64,000 bases of DNA from Actinacidiphila paucisporea (lineage in GTDB: Bacteria > Actinomycetota > Actinomycetes > Streptomycetales > Streptomycetaceae), in assembly GCF_900142575.1 (NCBI RefSeq), contig NZ_FRBI01000020.1, forward strand, positions 62,001 through 126,000, written 5' to 3'. A program made the translations under genes and the position numbers. Within the stretch, counting starts at the first letter, position 1. Each line of letters opens with the position of its first letter. Positions 1 to 9,560 of the stretch are shown here, in pieces. The notes beneath the pieces are model-generated. The model was not told where the DNA came from. It worked only from the letters and a program-made list of their open reading frames with translations, and searched no databases.

Positions 1-2218
1 GTCCCAGGGCGGCGGCAGCGCCGGGGTCAACGCGCCCTATCTGGTCACGCCTTACCAGGGCATCAAGAACCGGGCCGGCAGCGGGGTGAACGTCACCTAC
101 TCGCAGGGCAGCGCGTCCGCCGACGGTGCACTGCCCCCGCTGGGCAGCGCGTACCTGACCCCGAGTTCGGGCACCGGCGCCGGTCTCACCGCGTCGTACT
201 ACAACAACACCGGCCTGACCGGCACGCCCGTGGTGACCCGCAACGAGTCCAGCGTCGACAACGTGTGGGGCGGAGCGTCGCCGGCCCCGGGGGTCAACAC
301 CACCAACTGGTCGGCCAAGTGGACCGGAACGCTGCACCCGCCTGCCACCGGCACCTACCAGCTGTCGCTGACCAGCGACGACGGCTCCCGGGTGTACGTC
401 AACGGTCAGCAGATCGTCAACAACTGGTTCAACCAGGGCAGCACGACCCGTACCGGCAGCGTCTCGCTGACCGCCGGGCAGGCCGTCAGCATCGAGGTCG
501 ACTACTACAACGCGGCCGGCGCCAGCAACGCGACGCTCGGCTGGGCCATCCCCGGGCAGTCCCCGCACGACCAGGCGGTCGCGGCCGCGAAGGCGGCCAA
601 GCTGGCCGTCGTCTTCGTCTCGAACTTCGAGTCCGAGGGCGGCGACCTGAGCGGCATCGACCTGTCGGCCGCGCAGAACACCCTGGTCACCGACGTGGCG
701 GCAGCGAATCCCAACACGGTCGTCGTCGTCAACAGCGGCTCGGCCGTCACCCTGCCATGGGCCAACGCCGTCAAGGGCGTGGTCGAGGCGTGGTATCCGG
801 GCCAGGAGGACGGCAACGCGATCGCCTCGCTGCTGTTCGGCGACACGAACTTCAGCGGCAGGCTCCCGGTGACCTTCCCGACCGCCCTGTCGCAGGGGCC
901 GGTCACCTCCACCGCCCAGTGGCCCGGCCAGAACGGGCAGGTGCAGTATTCCGAGGGCCTCAAGGTCGGCTACCGCTGGTACGACAGCCAGAACATCGCG
1001 CCGTCGTTCCCCTTCGGCTTCGGGCTGTCGTACACCACCTTCGGCTACGCGAACCTGACGGTCGGCCAGCCGGACGCCGCCGGCAACGTGGCGGTCGGCT
1101 TCGACGTCACGAACACCGGCTCGCGGGCCGGCGCCGAGGTGCCGCAGGTCTACGTGGGCCAGCCCGGCACGACCGGTGAGCCGCCGAAGAACCTGCGCGG
1201 CTTCACCCGTGTCACGCTCAACCCCGGGCAGACCCAGCACGTCGCGATCACCCTGGACGCGCGCAGCTTCCAGTACTGGAACAACGGCTGGACCAACGCG
1301 GCCGGCACCAACACCGTCTACGTCGGCTCGTCGTCGCGGGACGTCCGCCTGACCGGCACCACCACGGTCGCCGGCGGCACGGGCGGCGGCGGTACGCAGA
1401 CGGCGCTGCCGCGCACCGGCTGGACGGTGACCGCGTCGTCCACCGGCGGCGGGGACGTGCCGGCGAACATGCTCGACGGCAGCACGGCCACCCGCTGGAG
1501 CAGCGGCGTCCCGATGGCGAGCGGGCAGTCCTTCACCCTCGACATGGGCGCGGCCAAGAGCATCGACCGGGTGGTCATGGACTCGGCGGGCAGCGCGAGC
1601 GACTACGCCCGCGGCTACCAGGTGCTCACCTCCACCGACGGCACCACCTTCGGCAGCCCCGTGGCCACCGGCACCGGCACCGCCGCCCAGGTGACGGCGA
1701 CCTTCCCGGCCACAACAGCCCGCTACGTCAAGGTCGTCCAGACCGGCACCTCCACCAGCTGGTGGTCGATCGCCGAGCTGAACGTCTTCACCGACGGCAC
1801 CACCGGAGGCGGCGGGACGGGAGCGGTCCTGCCCCGCACGGGGTGGAGCGCGACCGCGTCGTCGACCGGCGGCGGGGACGTGCCGGCGAACATGCTCGAC
1901 GGCAGCACGGCCACCCGCTGGAGCAGCGGCGTCCCGATGGCGAGCGGGCAGTCCTTCACCCTCGACATGGGCGCGGCCAAGACCATCGACCCACTCACCA
2001 TGGACTCGGCGGGCAGCGCCAGCGACTACGCCCGCGGCTACCAGGTGCTCACCTCCACCGACGGCACCACCTTCGGCAGCCCCGTGGCCACCGGCACCGG
2101 CACCGCCGCCCAGGTGACGGCGACCTTCCCGGCCACAACAGCCCGCTACGTCAAGGTCGTCCAGACCGGCACCTCCACCAGCTGGTGGTCGATCGCCGAG
2201 GTCAACCTCTCCAACTGA
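1..2218 (+). CDS. Secreted GH3 glycosidase, 3' part (PA14, FnIII-like, two F5/8 type C modules)
   Basis: The gene enters from the left edge and is open from base 2, so the N-terminal catalytic barrel is missing. The visible part starts in the end of the GH3 region (YLVTPYQGIKNR), followed by a PA14 domain (about window residues 55-180), the rest of the GH3 C-terminal sandwich (GDTNFSGRLPVTFP, then FPFGFGLSYTTF) and an FnIII-like domain (VGFDVTNTGSRAGAEVPQVY). Two F5/8 type C (CBM32-like) modules follow, separated by Gly-rich linkers. A PA14 inserted in the GH3 C-terminal domain is common in beta-glucosidases and xylosidases. The product is probably exported and binds polysaccharide. The exact sugar specificity cannot be read without the active-site half. 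A strong hairpin follows the stop. Confidence 0.9.
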   Translation, partial: SQGGGSAGVNAPYLVTPYQGIKNRAGSGVNVTYSQGSASADGALPPLGSAYLTPSSGTGAGLTASYYNNTGLTGTPVVTRNESSVDNVWGGASPAPGVNTTNWSAKWTGTLHPPATGTYQLSLTSDDGSRVYVNGQQIVNNWFNQGSTTRTGSVSLTAGQAVSIEVDYYNAAGASNATLGWAIPGQSPHDQAVAAAKAAKLAVVFVSNFESEGGDLSGIDLSAAQNTLVTDVAAANPNTVVVVNSGSAVTLPWANAVKGVVEAWYPGQEDGNAIASLLFGDTNFSGRLPVTFPTALSQGPVTSTAQWPGQNGQVQYSEGLKVGYRWYDSQNIAPSFPFGFGLSYTTFGYANLTVGQPDAAGNVAVGFDVTNTGSRAGAEVPQVYVGQPGTTGEPPKNLRGFTRVTLNPGQTQHVAITLDARSFQYWNNGWTNAAGTNTVYVGSSSRDVRLTGTTTVAGGTGGGGTQTALPRTGWTVTASSTGGGDVPANMLDGSTATRWSSGVPMASGQSFTLDMGAAKSIDRVVMDSAGSASDYARGYQVLTSTDGTTFGSPVATGTGTAAQVTATFPATTARYVKVVQTGTSTSWWSIAELNVFTDGTTGGGGTGAVLPRTGWSATASSTGGGDVPANMLDGSTATRWSSGVPMASGQSFTLDMGAAKTIDPLTMDSAGSASDYARGYQVLTSTDGTTFGSPVATGTGTAAQVTATFPATTARYVKVVQTGTSTSWWSIAEVNLSN
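1404..2211 (+). repeat. Near-identical tandem duplication of a CBM32-like module
   Basis: Two copies lie 423 bp (141 codons) apart, at about 1404-1788 and 1827-2211. Long stretches agree base for base, including the part encoding GDVPANMLDGSTATRWSSG and the last roughly 180 bp of each copy. The differences cluster at the start of each copy and around the SIDRVV / TIDPLT segment. The identity at silent sites points to a recent duplication or to gene conversion. Confidence 0.9.
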
Positions 2219-2234
2219 CCTCTGCACGCGGTCA

Positions 2235-2265
2235 GGCGGCCCGGCCGGGAATCGGCCGGGCCGCC
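2235..2265 (+). terminator. Intrinsic terminator of the GH3 gene
   Basis: A 13-bp perfect GC stem (GGCGGCCCGGCCG with its complement) closes a five-base loop 17 bases after the GH3 stop. No T-run follows, as is usual in high-GC actinomycetes. Confidence 0.7.
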
Positions 2266-2325
2266 GCACTATCCTGGGGCTGCCCGGCCGATCCCACCAC
2301 CGCACGCCGTATCGCTGGAGGACCC

Positions 2326-3333
2326 GTGTCAGTTCACGAGCAGCGAGGCGAGGTGCCGGACCTGGACGAACTGCGGCGGCGGGCCGCCGCAGTCAGTGCC
2401 CCGCACCGCGAGGAGGGGCTGGTCGTCTGCGAGAACCTGGTGCGGATCTACCAGACCGGGGGCGTGGAGGTGCAGGCCCTGCAGGGCCTCGATCTGGCGG
2501 TCTCCGAAGGGGAGATGATCGCGGTGATCGGCGCCTCCGGCTCGGGAAAGTCGACCCTGCTGGGTATTTTGTCCGGCCAGGACGTGCCCACCGCGGGCTC
2601 CGCCGAGGTCGCGGGGCACGACCTGCTGACGATGAAGCGCCGCGCCCGGCTCGGCTACCGGCGTGCCACCGTGGGCTTCGTCTGGCAGCAGACGGCCCGC
2701 AACCTGCTGCCGTACCTCTCGGCGGTGGAGAACGTGATGCTGCCGATGACCTACACCAAGGTCGGCCGCTCGCACCGCAGGGCGCGCGCCGAGGAGTTGC
2801 TCGACCTGCTCGGTGTCGGCCACTGCCGGGACCGGCACCCGGACGAGCTCTCCGGCGGGGAGCAGCAGCGGGTCGCCATCGCGGTGGCCAACGCCAACGA
2901 GCCCAAGGTCCTCTTCGCCGACGAACCGACCGGCGAACTCGACACCGCCACCAGCGACGAGGTCTTCGCCGCCCTGCGCCGGGCCAACCGGGACCTGGGC
3001 GTCACCGTCATCGTGGTCACCCACGACGCGCTGGTGTCCGAGCAGGTCCAGCGCACCGTGCGGATCCGCAACGGCCGCACCTCGACCGAGGTGCTGCGCC
3101 GGGTCGCCACCGACGAGGACGGGGTCGAGGCGCTCGCCGCCGAGGAGTACACGGTGATGGACCGCCACGGGCGGCTCCAGCTGCCGAGCGAGTTCACCGA
3201 GCGCCTGCACATGCGCAAGCGGGTCCGGCTGGCGCTTGAGGCCGACCACATCGGGGTGTGGCCCGCCCCGTCCGCACCGCAGCCGGAACCCGAAGGACAG
3301 CGCGGGGCGCCGGAAAGCTCACATGAGGCGTAG
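2326..3333 (+). CDS. ABC transporter ATP-binding protein, MacB/LolD type with C-terminal extension
   Basis: This is the ATPase of an FtsX/MacB-type transporter. It has Walker A GASGSGKST (about residue 70), the Q-loop region VWQQTARN, signature LSGGEQQRVAIA, Walker B VLFADEPT and the H-loop VVTHD. The GTG start at 2326 is chosen because GGAGG lies six bases upstream; the frame stays open far upstream, but that part has no homology-like content. At 335 residues it is about 100 longer than a plain LolD-type ATPase. The tail contains GRLQLPSEF and RVRLALEADHIGVWP, which resembles an AbrB/SpoVT-type swapped-hairpin half. Its 3' end overlaps the convergent permease gene by 15 bp, so ATPase and permeases are encoded on opposite strands. 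Confidence 0.92.
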   Translation: MSVHEQRGEVPDLDELRRRAAAVSAPHREEGLVVCENLVRIYQTGGVEVQALQGLDLAVSEGEMIAVIGASGSGKSTLLGILSGQDVPTAGSAEVAGHDLLTMKRRARLGYRRATVGFVWQQTARNLLPYLSAVENVMLPMTYTKVGRSHRRARAEELLDLLGVGHCRDRHPDELSGGEQQRVAIAVANANEPKVLFADEPTGELDTATSDEVFAALRRANRDLGVTVIVVTHDALVSEQVQRTVRIRNGRTSTEVLRRVATDEDGVEALAAEEYTVMDRHGRLQLPSEFTERLHMRKRVRLALEADHIGVWPAPSAPQPEPEGQRGAPESSHEA

Positions 3334-6126
3334 GACGGCGCCCAGCCGGCGCCTGCGGGCGAGGGCGGTCTCGGTGACCGCGGCGGCGAAGACCACCAGG
3401 GCCACGCCGCCGACCAGGGCGAGGGTCAGGGTGTAGTCGGTCCGCAGCGTCGGCTGGGCGGGACCGCCGGTGAATTGGCGCAGGTCCAGCGTCCGTGCCA
3501 GCAGGCGCGGTTCGAGCAGGCCGAGGAGGGTGCCCCCCACGGCCGAGGCCACCGCGAGCGGCAGCAGTTGCAGGAAGTGCACCGCCCCGGCCTGCCGGCC
3601 GCCGAGCCCGAGGGTACGCAGCAGCGCCGTGGTGCGGCTGCGCTCGTCGAAGGTGAGGATCAGCTCCATGGCGACGGCGAGGAGGCCGGCCAGCGCGGCG
3701 AGGGCCGAGCTGGTGGCGTAGACGGTGCGCAGTCCCCGGGTCAGGCCGTCGTCGCGCAGGGTGGCCAGTTCTTCCGAGCGGGTGCGGATCCGGGCCGGCG
3801 GCCCGAGCGCCCGGGCCGCGGCGGACCGCAGTGCCGCGTCGCCGGTGGAGCCGTCGCCCCGCAGCAGCAGGACGGTGCTGCCCGCGGACTGCTGCGGGAT
3901 CAGGCGTTCGGCCGCGGCTGTGGTGATCAGGAGGGGCGTCCCGGCGGGGATCCGTGCCGAGACCGGCCCGAGCAGGGGGTCGCGCATCTCCGCGGTGGTG
4001 AGGGTGCCGACCGGTTTCAGCACCAGGCCCGCCTGCCGGTCGCCGCCGTGGGACGCGGCGGTGGTGGTGAAGCCGCCCGTGCGCTCGTCCGCCCGCAGGT
4101 CCGGGGACACCAGCGACGGGAGCTGGACGCTCCCGCCGGGTCCCGCCGCCCCCGGGCCGGCCAGCGTCGCGCGCAGGGTGGCGGCCAGCGGTGACGTCGG
4201 GGCGAGGCGGGCCAGTTCGCCGGTTTCGACGGTGATCACGGCGACCGCGGGGACCTCCGTGCCGTCGTCCTGTCCCACCAGGTCGAGGGTGTGCAGGTGC
4301 TGGAGGGCCGTACGTATCCCGGCGCCGCCGGTCAGTGCGCCCGGTGCGGGTGCCGTGATCCCGGCGACGGTCGCGCTCGCGTCGGCGCCGGTGCTCCAGG
4401 CCGCACCCGCGGCCACGCCGCCGCCGACCGTACGCTGCACGAGGCCGCCGAAGACCGCCGTGCCCAGCGTCAGGACGAGGACGAAGAGGGCCAGCCCGGT
4501 CGCCGGGGCGTCCTGGGTGGCGCGGGCCATCCCGACGACGCCGACCGCTCCCCTGCTGCGCCGGGTGCGGGCCAGCAGAAGGCGCAGGACGAGCGGGTAG
4601 ATCCGCAGCAGGACCAGCACCGCGGCCAGCGCCACGAGGACCGGCACCGCGCCCAGGATCCCGTCGGGCCCCTGGAACCGCAGCGCGACCACCCCGGCGG
4701 CCGCCATGAGCAGCACCGTCAGCTCCACGACGAGGCGCCGGCCGCCTGCCAGCCGGCGGCGCGAGCGCCGCAGCCGGCCGGGCCTGGGCGGTTCGCGGAC
4801 CGCGAGCCAGGTCATCAGGGACAGCGTCAGCGCCACGGTCGCGGCGGCGACCGCGGCGGCCACCGGCCGCGGGGACCCGGAGGTCCCGGTGGGGGCGAGC
4901 TGCCGGCCCGCCGCCCAGCCGAGCAGCGCGGCGAGCAGCACCACCGGCCAGGCCACGGCGCTGCGCAGCAGGACCAGCCGCGCGGGGGACGCGCCCCGCG
5001 CGCGCTGCAGCCGCAGGTGCGCCTCCCTGCGGCGCAGCAGCAGCCGTACGGCGACCGCGGTGGTGGCCAGCGCGACGGCGGCCAGTGAGTCGACGGCGAA
5101 TGCGGCGAGCGCCCTGGCCTGGTGGTCCTGCGCGGTGAAGGTGTCCAGCAGCGGCGTCAGCGTGTCGGTCACCAGCAGCGACCCGGTGGGCTGGCCCCCG
5201 ACCTGGCAGGCGACGTCGTCGGTGTAGGGGTCGGACCCGCGGCACAGCGCCGCGTTCAGGTCCGCGCCGAACCGGGACAGCGGCCCGACCAGCGCGCGGG
5301 CCCGGTCGAGCGCCGCCTGCCGCAGGTCGGCCCGCAGCTGCCAGGTCACCAGCGGCCCCGGCACCCCGGCGGCCGCCAGCAGGTCGGCGGCGTCGGTGCC
5401 GACCAGGCCGCGGGTGGCCAGGACGGTGCCGGCGCCCTTCTGCGCCGGGTAGCGCGAGGGCTGGGTCAACGTCGTGTGACCGCTCCAGAAGTCGTCGGCG
5501 CCGGACGTGGCGCGGAAGACCCCGCTCACCACGAGCGCCGCCCGGGGGTCGGCCAGCTGGGCGGTGGCCAGTTTGGCGAATTCGAGGTCGAGCCGGCTGC
5601 CGACCCCGACTCCCAGCGCCTGCGCGGTGGCCTGCGACAGTCCGACCTGCGGCAGGGTGCCGGGCGGTGTGCGGTCGGCGGGCGCCCGGCCGCTGACGTA
5701 GCGCAGATGTGCCGCGGTGTCCGGCACGTGGCTGAGCGCCAGTTCGGTGTGGTTCACCCCCGGGTCCGGGACCAGCGGTGCGGCGAGGACGGCCTGGTTG
5801 TAGTCGTAGCCGCCGCGGGCGAAGGTGAGGTCGCGCGCCGCGGAGGCGCCGAGCCGCCCGGCGAGCGCGCGGCCGTCGCCGAGCAGGGTGGCCATGTGCA
5901 CGGCGGGCGGGTCGGAGGTGAATACCTCGGGCACGGTGCTGACGCTCACGACGGGGGCCTGGGCCTGCGCGGCGGCGATCCGCTGCCGCAGCGCCCGGTC
6001 CTCCTGGCGGCCCGCCAGCGCGGGGGCCCACGCGCACAGTCCGGCGAGCACGACGACCAGCACCGCCAGGCAGGCCAGCAGCGGCAGGTCGCCGCGGGTC
6101 TCGCTGCGGATCAGGCGCAGCGTCAT
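3319..6126 (-). CDS. FtsX/MacB-type ABC transporter permease (second permease gene)
   Basis: A large 935-residue membrane protein. An N-terminal membrane segment (LLACLAVLVVVLAGLCAW, near residues 14-33) is followed by a large extracytoplasmic domain. A first cluster of helices comes next (TTAVAVRLLLRRREAHLRLQ is the typical FtsX cytoplasmic loop), then a second large outer domain and a C-terminal FtsX module (LTFDERSRTTALLRTLGLGG). The ATG at 6126 is chosen because the N-terminal helix follows at once. It is 65 bp downstream of the other permease gene on the same strand, so the two probably form an operon and a heterodimer. The likely ATPase partner is encoded convergently. The substrate is unknown; relatives move lipids, peptides or antibiotics. 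Confidence 0.85.
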   Translation of the reverse strand: MTLRLIRSETRGDLPLLACLAVLVVVLAGLCAWAPALAGRQEDRALRQRIAAAQAQAPVVSVSTVPEVFTSDPPAVHMATLLGDGRALAGRLGASAARDLTFARGGYDYNQAVLAAPLVPDPGVNHTELALSHVPDTAAHLRYVSGRAPADRTPPGTLPQVGLSQATAQALGVGVGSRLDLEFAKLATAQLADPRAALVVSGVFRATSGADDFWSGHTTLTQPSRYPAQKGAGTVLATRGLVGTDAADLLAAAGVPGPLVTWQLRADLRQAALDRARALVGPLSRFGADLNAALCRGSDPYTDDVACQVGGQPTGSLLVTDTLTPLLDTFTAQDHQARALAAFAVDSLAAVALATTAVAVRLLLRRREAHLRLQRARGASPARLVLLRSAVAWPVVLLAALLGWAAGRQLAPTGTSGSPRPVAAAVAAATVALTLSLMTWLAVREPPRPGRLRRSRRRLAGGRRLVVELTVLLMAAAGVVALRFQGPDGILGAVPVLVALAAVLVLLRIYPLVLRLLLARTRRSRGAVGVVGMARATQDAPATGLALFVLVLTLGTAVFGGLVQRTVGGGVAAGAAWSTGADASATVAGITAPAPGALTGGAGIRTALQHLHTLDLVGQDDGTEVPAVAVITVETGELARLAPTSPLAATLRATLAGPGAAGPGGSVQLPSLVSPDLRADERTGGFTTTAASHGGDRQAGLVLKPVGTLTTAEMRDPLLGPVSARIPAGTPLLITTAAAERLIPQQSAGSTVLLLRGDGSTGDAALRSAAARALGPPARIRTRSEELATLRDDGLTRGLRTVYATSSALAALAGLLAVAMELILTFDERSRTTALLRTLGLGGRQAGAVHFLQLLPLAVASAVGGTLLGLLEPRLLARTLDLRQFTGGPAQPTLRTDYTLTLALVGGVALVVFAAAVTETALARRRRLGAVLRLM

Positions 6127-6191
6127 CGCGGCGCCCGTTCCGGCGGACCGCGTCGCCGTCCGCCCCTTCCGGGCGTCGTCAGCCGCGCGGC

Positions 6192-9100
6192 TCAACGGTC
6201 CTCCCCCGCTCGCAGGACGCGGACCAGGTCCACGCGGGCCAGCAGCCGGGCCAGGGCGAGCACGACCGCGCTGATGGCCAGCGCGGTCAGTACGGTGACC
6301 AGCGCGACCGTGCCCCACGGCAGGACGACGGGCAGCGGCGGGTAGGGGGGCCGGCCGCTGTCGTCGAGGGTGACCAGCGGCAGCACCGTGGACGCCAGTG
6401 CCATGCCCATCAGGGCTCCGGGGACCACCGCGAAGAGCGCCAGGCCCAGTTGCTCCGCGCTCAGCAGTACCGACAGGCCCTGGGAGCGGATGCCGATCGC
6501 CCGCAGCAGGGCGAATTCCTTGCGGCGCTGCCGGGTGGAGACCACCGCGTGGACGGTGAAGGCGACGACCGCGAAGCACGGGGCCAGCCACCGGACCAGT
6601 TCCAGCACCCGGCGCAAACCGTGGCGGAAGGGATCGGACCGCAGTGCCGCGGCGGCGCTCGTCGCGGTCGTCACGCTCCCCAGAGCGGGCTCGGCCTCGA
6701 TGGCGGCGGCGGTACGCGCGCTGTCGCGGCTGCCGATCCACCAGAAGGCGGGGTCCTGCTGGAGGCCGCCGGCGAGCGTCAGCGCGGTCGCCAGTTGCCG
6801 CTGATCGGCGATCAGGTGGCCCTGCCCGCGTCCCAGCCCGCGCAGCGAGCCGGGCTCGCCGACGATCCTGGCGGTGACCGGGCTGCCGAGGCCCACGTCC
6901 AGCCTGGTGGTGCTGCCCACGACGAGATGGCCGTCGCGCAGCGCCGTCGCGTCGGCCATCACGGGAAGCGGCGCCGGTCCGCCGACCGGACTCGCCACGA
7001 AGCGCACCTGACCGCCGGGGGCGGTCTCCACCTCGTAGGTGTCGGCGTCCTGCCCGGAGCCTTTCCGCGGGTCCTGGAAGCCGGTGCTGACGTCGGCACG
7101 CAGCAGGCCGGTGCCACCGGGGACGATGGCGCACACGCCGGGGGCGCCGACGTAGGCGTAACTGTCGGGGCCGTTCGTGCCGCACGCCGCCGCGCGGGCG
7201 TCCGCGGCGTGGTTGGTGCCGTCGGTCCAGACCTGCCCGGCGGGCAGCGCGGCGGCCCAGCGGTCGGTGGCGCCGCGCGAGCCGATCCGGTTCAGCCTCA
7301 GGTCGAGCCGCGCGGGGTGCACGCCCGGTGTCGGCAGCACGTTGACGGCGGTCACCGTCAGCGGGTACGTCCGCGGGTGGCCGCCGGTGAGCGGCAGGTC
7401 GAGGGGGACCACGAGGAGGTGCCGGGCGCCGTCGGCGGCGGGCAGGGCGGCGGACACGGTGCTCTGCAGTCCGGTCGCGTCCTGCACGGTCAGGGCCAGG
7501 ACCGGCGCCGGGGTGTCGCCGGCGCTGCGCAGCGTCTCGTCGAGCAGCAGCGCGGTCGGACGGCCGGGAAGGGCGACCCCGTAGACGATCGGCGACCGGG
7601 GGCGGGGCGCGGGTCCGGCGAGCGTGCCGACCAGTTCCTCGGTGGCCCCGCCCGGCAGGTTGGCCGTCGTCCGGGTCACCGGTGTCACGCCCGTCACGGC
7701 AGGCAGCGCGCGATAGGCGCCATTGAGGACCGCGGAGGAGTAGCTGTCCTGAGCGGTCGGGTCGACCCTGACGTCCGCCCCGACCGTGTACGCCGCCTGC
7801 TCGCTCGTCAGGCCGCCCAGGCAGGCCAGCGCGGTGGTGGCGAAGGCGCTCGCCGACACGGCCAGGCACATCAGCACGACCGGTCCTGCGTTGCGGGCGG
7901 ACCGCCGGCTCAGCTGCCACCCGGCCAGCGCGCCGATCAGTGCCCGGCTGCGCCGGCCGGAGGCGTCGAGCAGCCTGGACGTCAGCGGCAGCAGCCGCAG
8001 CAGCAGGAGCGCCGCGGCCCCGCTCGCCAGGGCCGGGACCAGGACGAGCACCGGGTCGACCGACAGGCTGCCGCCGGCCGACGCGCCGGCGGCGCCGATC
8101 AGCGCGTGGTGCCGCCGCAGTTCCAGATATCCGAGCACCGCGACGGCCAGCAGGGCCAGATCGGCGCCCAGCCGCTGCGCGACGGCGGCCCGCGCGCCCC
8201 GGGCGGCGGGCAACCGCACCTGCGGCAGCGCGGGCAGCATCACCGCTCCGGCGTGCACCAGCAAGGTCAGGCCGACGGCCGCCCAGGCGCCCCGGCCCCG
8301 GCTGCCGGGGTGCAGCAGACCGGCGGCGTAGGGTGCCGCGAGCGCGGCCGGGATGCCGGTGAGGGCCCATTCGGCCCCCGCGCCGCGCAGCAGCCGCAGC
8401 GTGCCGGAGCCCCTGGCCTGTTGCAGGGCCAGTTCCGCGCGCCGGCGTACCGTCATCTGGCGCCCGGCGAGCACCAGGGTGGCCAGGGCGAGCACCGCCA
8501 GCATCACGCTCGGCAGGTACAGCTCGGACCGTGCCGCCACCGCCGGTACGGCGAGCTGGTCGATCGCTCCCGGCAGGCCGGAGGAGATCTTGAGGTCGTC
8601 CAGCGGCGGCTGCTTCCCGCGGAAGACCGACAGGGCGATGCGGCTGCCGGAGAAGGCGTGGACCCGGTCGCGCAGTCCGGCGAGGTCCCCGGCGCCGAGG
8701 CGGGAGAAGTCGGGCTGCACGCTCCAGTGGGCCGTCAGGTGTCCGTTCAGCACCGCGCTGCCGTTGAGCGCCGCCACCGGGACCACCAGGAGTTTCTGGC
8801 TCGCACCGGCGTCCTCGGAGAGGTCCCCGGCCATGGCGGGCCAGAACCCGGCCGCGCCGTTCGCCTGGAAGACGCCGGATATCCGCAGCGTCATCGTGCG
8901 GCTGAAGTCGTCCTGCACCAGCATCCTGGAGCCGGGCCTGAGGCCCAGGCGCCGGGCCAGGGAGTCGGGTACGGCGGCGTCGACCGGGGCGGTGGACCCG
9001 GTGCCGACGCGCACGCCGGGCAGGGCGGTGAAGGCGCCGGCCGGGGCGTCCGCCGCGTCCGCGGGCCAGCGCCCGGCGACCAGCCGTCCGAAGGCGCGCC

Positions 9101-9560
9101 CGTCCTGCACCGCGACGGGGTGCAGTCCGCTGCCACCGGGGCCGTCAGGCACCTTCGTGCCCCCGTCGACCCGCTTCACGGCGACCGGCGCGGTGCCCAG
9201 CAGCCCCACGTAGGTCCGCTGCGGCACCCCGGCGAAGACCCTCGCGGCGGCGGCCCGGACATCGCGGTCGGCGGCGGCCATCCCCTGGGGGTCGAAGGAG
9301 GCGTTGACGGATATCTGGGCGCCGGGGTCGGTTGCGAGCCTGCGTATCTCCCCGGAGCCGACCGAACTGCCCGCCAGCGTCACGAGGGTGGCCAGTGCCG
9401 TCGCGCACAGCAGAACGGACACCGTGACGGCGGCCAGGGCCGACCCCTGCTGGGTGGAGCGCCGGACGGGGGCGGGAAGGCGTCGCCGGAACCGGCGCCG
9501 GACGTCCGGGCGCCGCTGTGACGAAGACCGCCCTGAGGAAGGAGGGACCGTCGCGACCAC
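6192..9560 (-). CDS. FtsX/MacB-type ABC transporter permease (first permease gene)
   Basis: A 1122-residue permease with an Arg-rich cytoplasmic N-terminus, then a membrane segment (SALAAVTVSVLLCATALATL, about residues 40-60). A big extracytoplasmic domain, a central multi-helix cluster, a second outer domain and a C-terminal FtsX domain (TRQRRKEFALLRAIGIRSQG) follow. This is the duplicated-FtsX layout of MacB-like exporters with very large outer loops. The start is GTG at 9560, preceded by a G-rich stretch rather than a clean ribosome site, so a start a few codons later is possible. It is the first gene of the probable permease operon. Its upstream region is shared with the divergent multicopper oxidase gene. 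Confidence 0.83.
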   Translation of the reverse strand: MVATVPPSSGRSSSQRRPDVRRRFRRRLPAPVRRSTQQGSALAAVTVSVLLCATALATLVTLAGSSVGSGEIRRLATDPGAQISVNASFDPQGMAAADRDVRAAAARVFAGVPQRTYVGLLGTAPVAVKRVDGGTKVPDGPGGSGLHPVAVQDGRAFGRLVAGRWPADAADAPAGAFTALPGVRVGTGSTAPVDAAVPDSLARRLGLRPGSRMLVQDDFSRTMTLRISGVFQANGAAGFWPAMAGDLSEDAGASQKLLVVPVAALNGSAVLNGHLTAHWSVQPDFSRLGAGDLAGLRDRVHAFSGSRIALSVFRGKQPPLDDLKISSGLPGAIDQLAVPAVAARSELYLPSVMLAVLALATLVLAGRQMTVRRRAELALQQARGSGTLRLLRGAGAEWALTGIPAALAAPYAAGLLHPGSRGRGAWAAVGLTLLVHAGAVMLPALPQVRLPAARGARAAVAQRLGADLALLAVAVLGYLELRRHHALIGAAGASAGGSLSVDPVLVLVPALASGAAALLLLRLLPLTSRLLDASGRRSRALIGALAGWQLSRRSARNAGPVVLMCLAVSASAFATTALACLGGLTSEQAAYTVGADVRVDPTAQDSYSSAVLNGAYRALPAVTGVTPVTRTTANLPGGATEELVGTLAGPAPRPRSPIVYGVALPGRPTALLLDETLRSAGDTPAPVLALTVQDATGLQSTVSAALPAADGARHLLVVPLDLPLTGGHPRTYPLTVTAVNVLPTPGVHPARLDLRLNRIGSRGATDRWAAALPAGQVWTDGTNHAADARAAACGTNGPDSYAYVGAPGVCAIVPGGTGLLRADVSTGFQDPRKGSGQDADTYEVETAPGGQVRFVASPVGGPAPLPVMADATALRDGHLVVGSTTRLDVGLGSPVTARIVGEPGSLRGLGRGQGHLIADQRQLATALTLAGGLQQDPAFWWIGSRDSARTAAAIEAEPALGSVTTATSAAAALRSDPFRHGLRRVLELVRWLAPCFAVVAFTVHAVVSTRQRRKEFALLRAIGIRSQGLSVLLSAEQLGLALFAVVPGALMGMALASTVLPLVTLDDSGRPPYPPLPVVLPWGTVALVTVLTALAISAVVLALARLLARVDLVRVLRAGEDR

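Noticed and set aside
6450..9521. A 1023-codon open frame antisense to the permease gene, and similar long antisense frames at 11764-15567, 29379-32726 and 46254-48425
   Set aside because: They mirror real genes in very GC-rich DNA, show Arg/Gly/Pro-rich low-complexity translation, and have no domain motifs.
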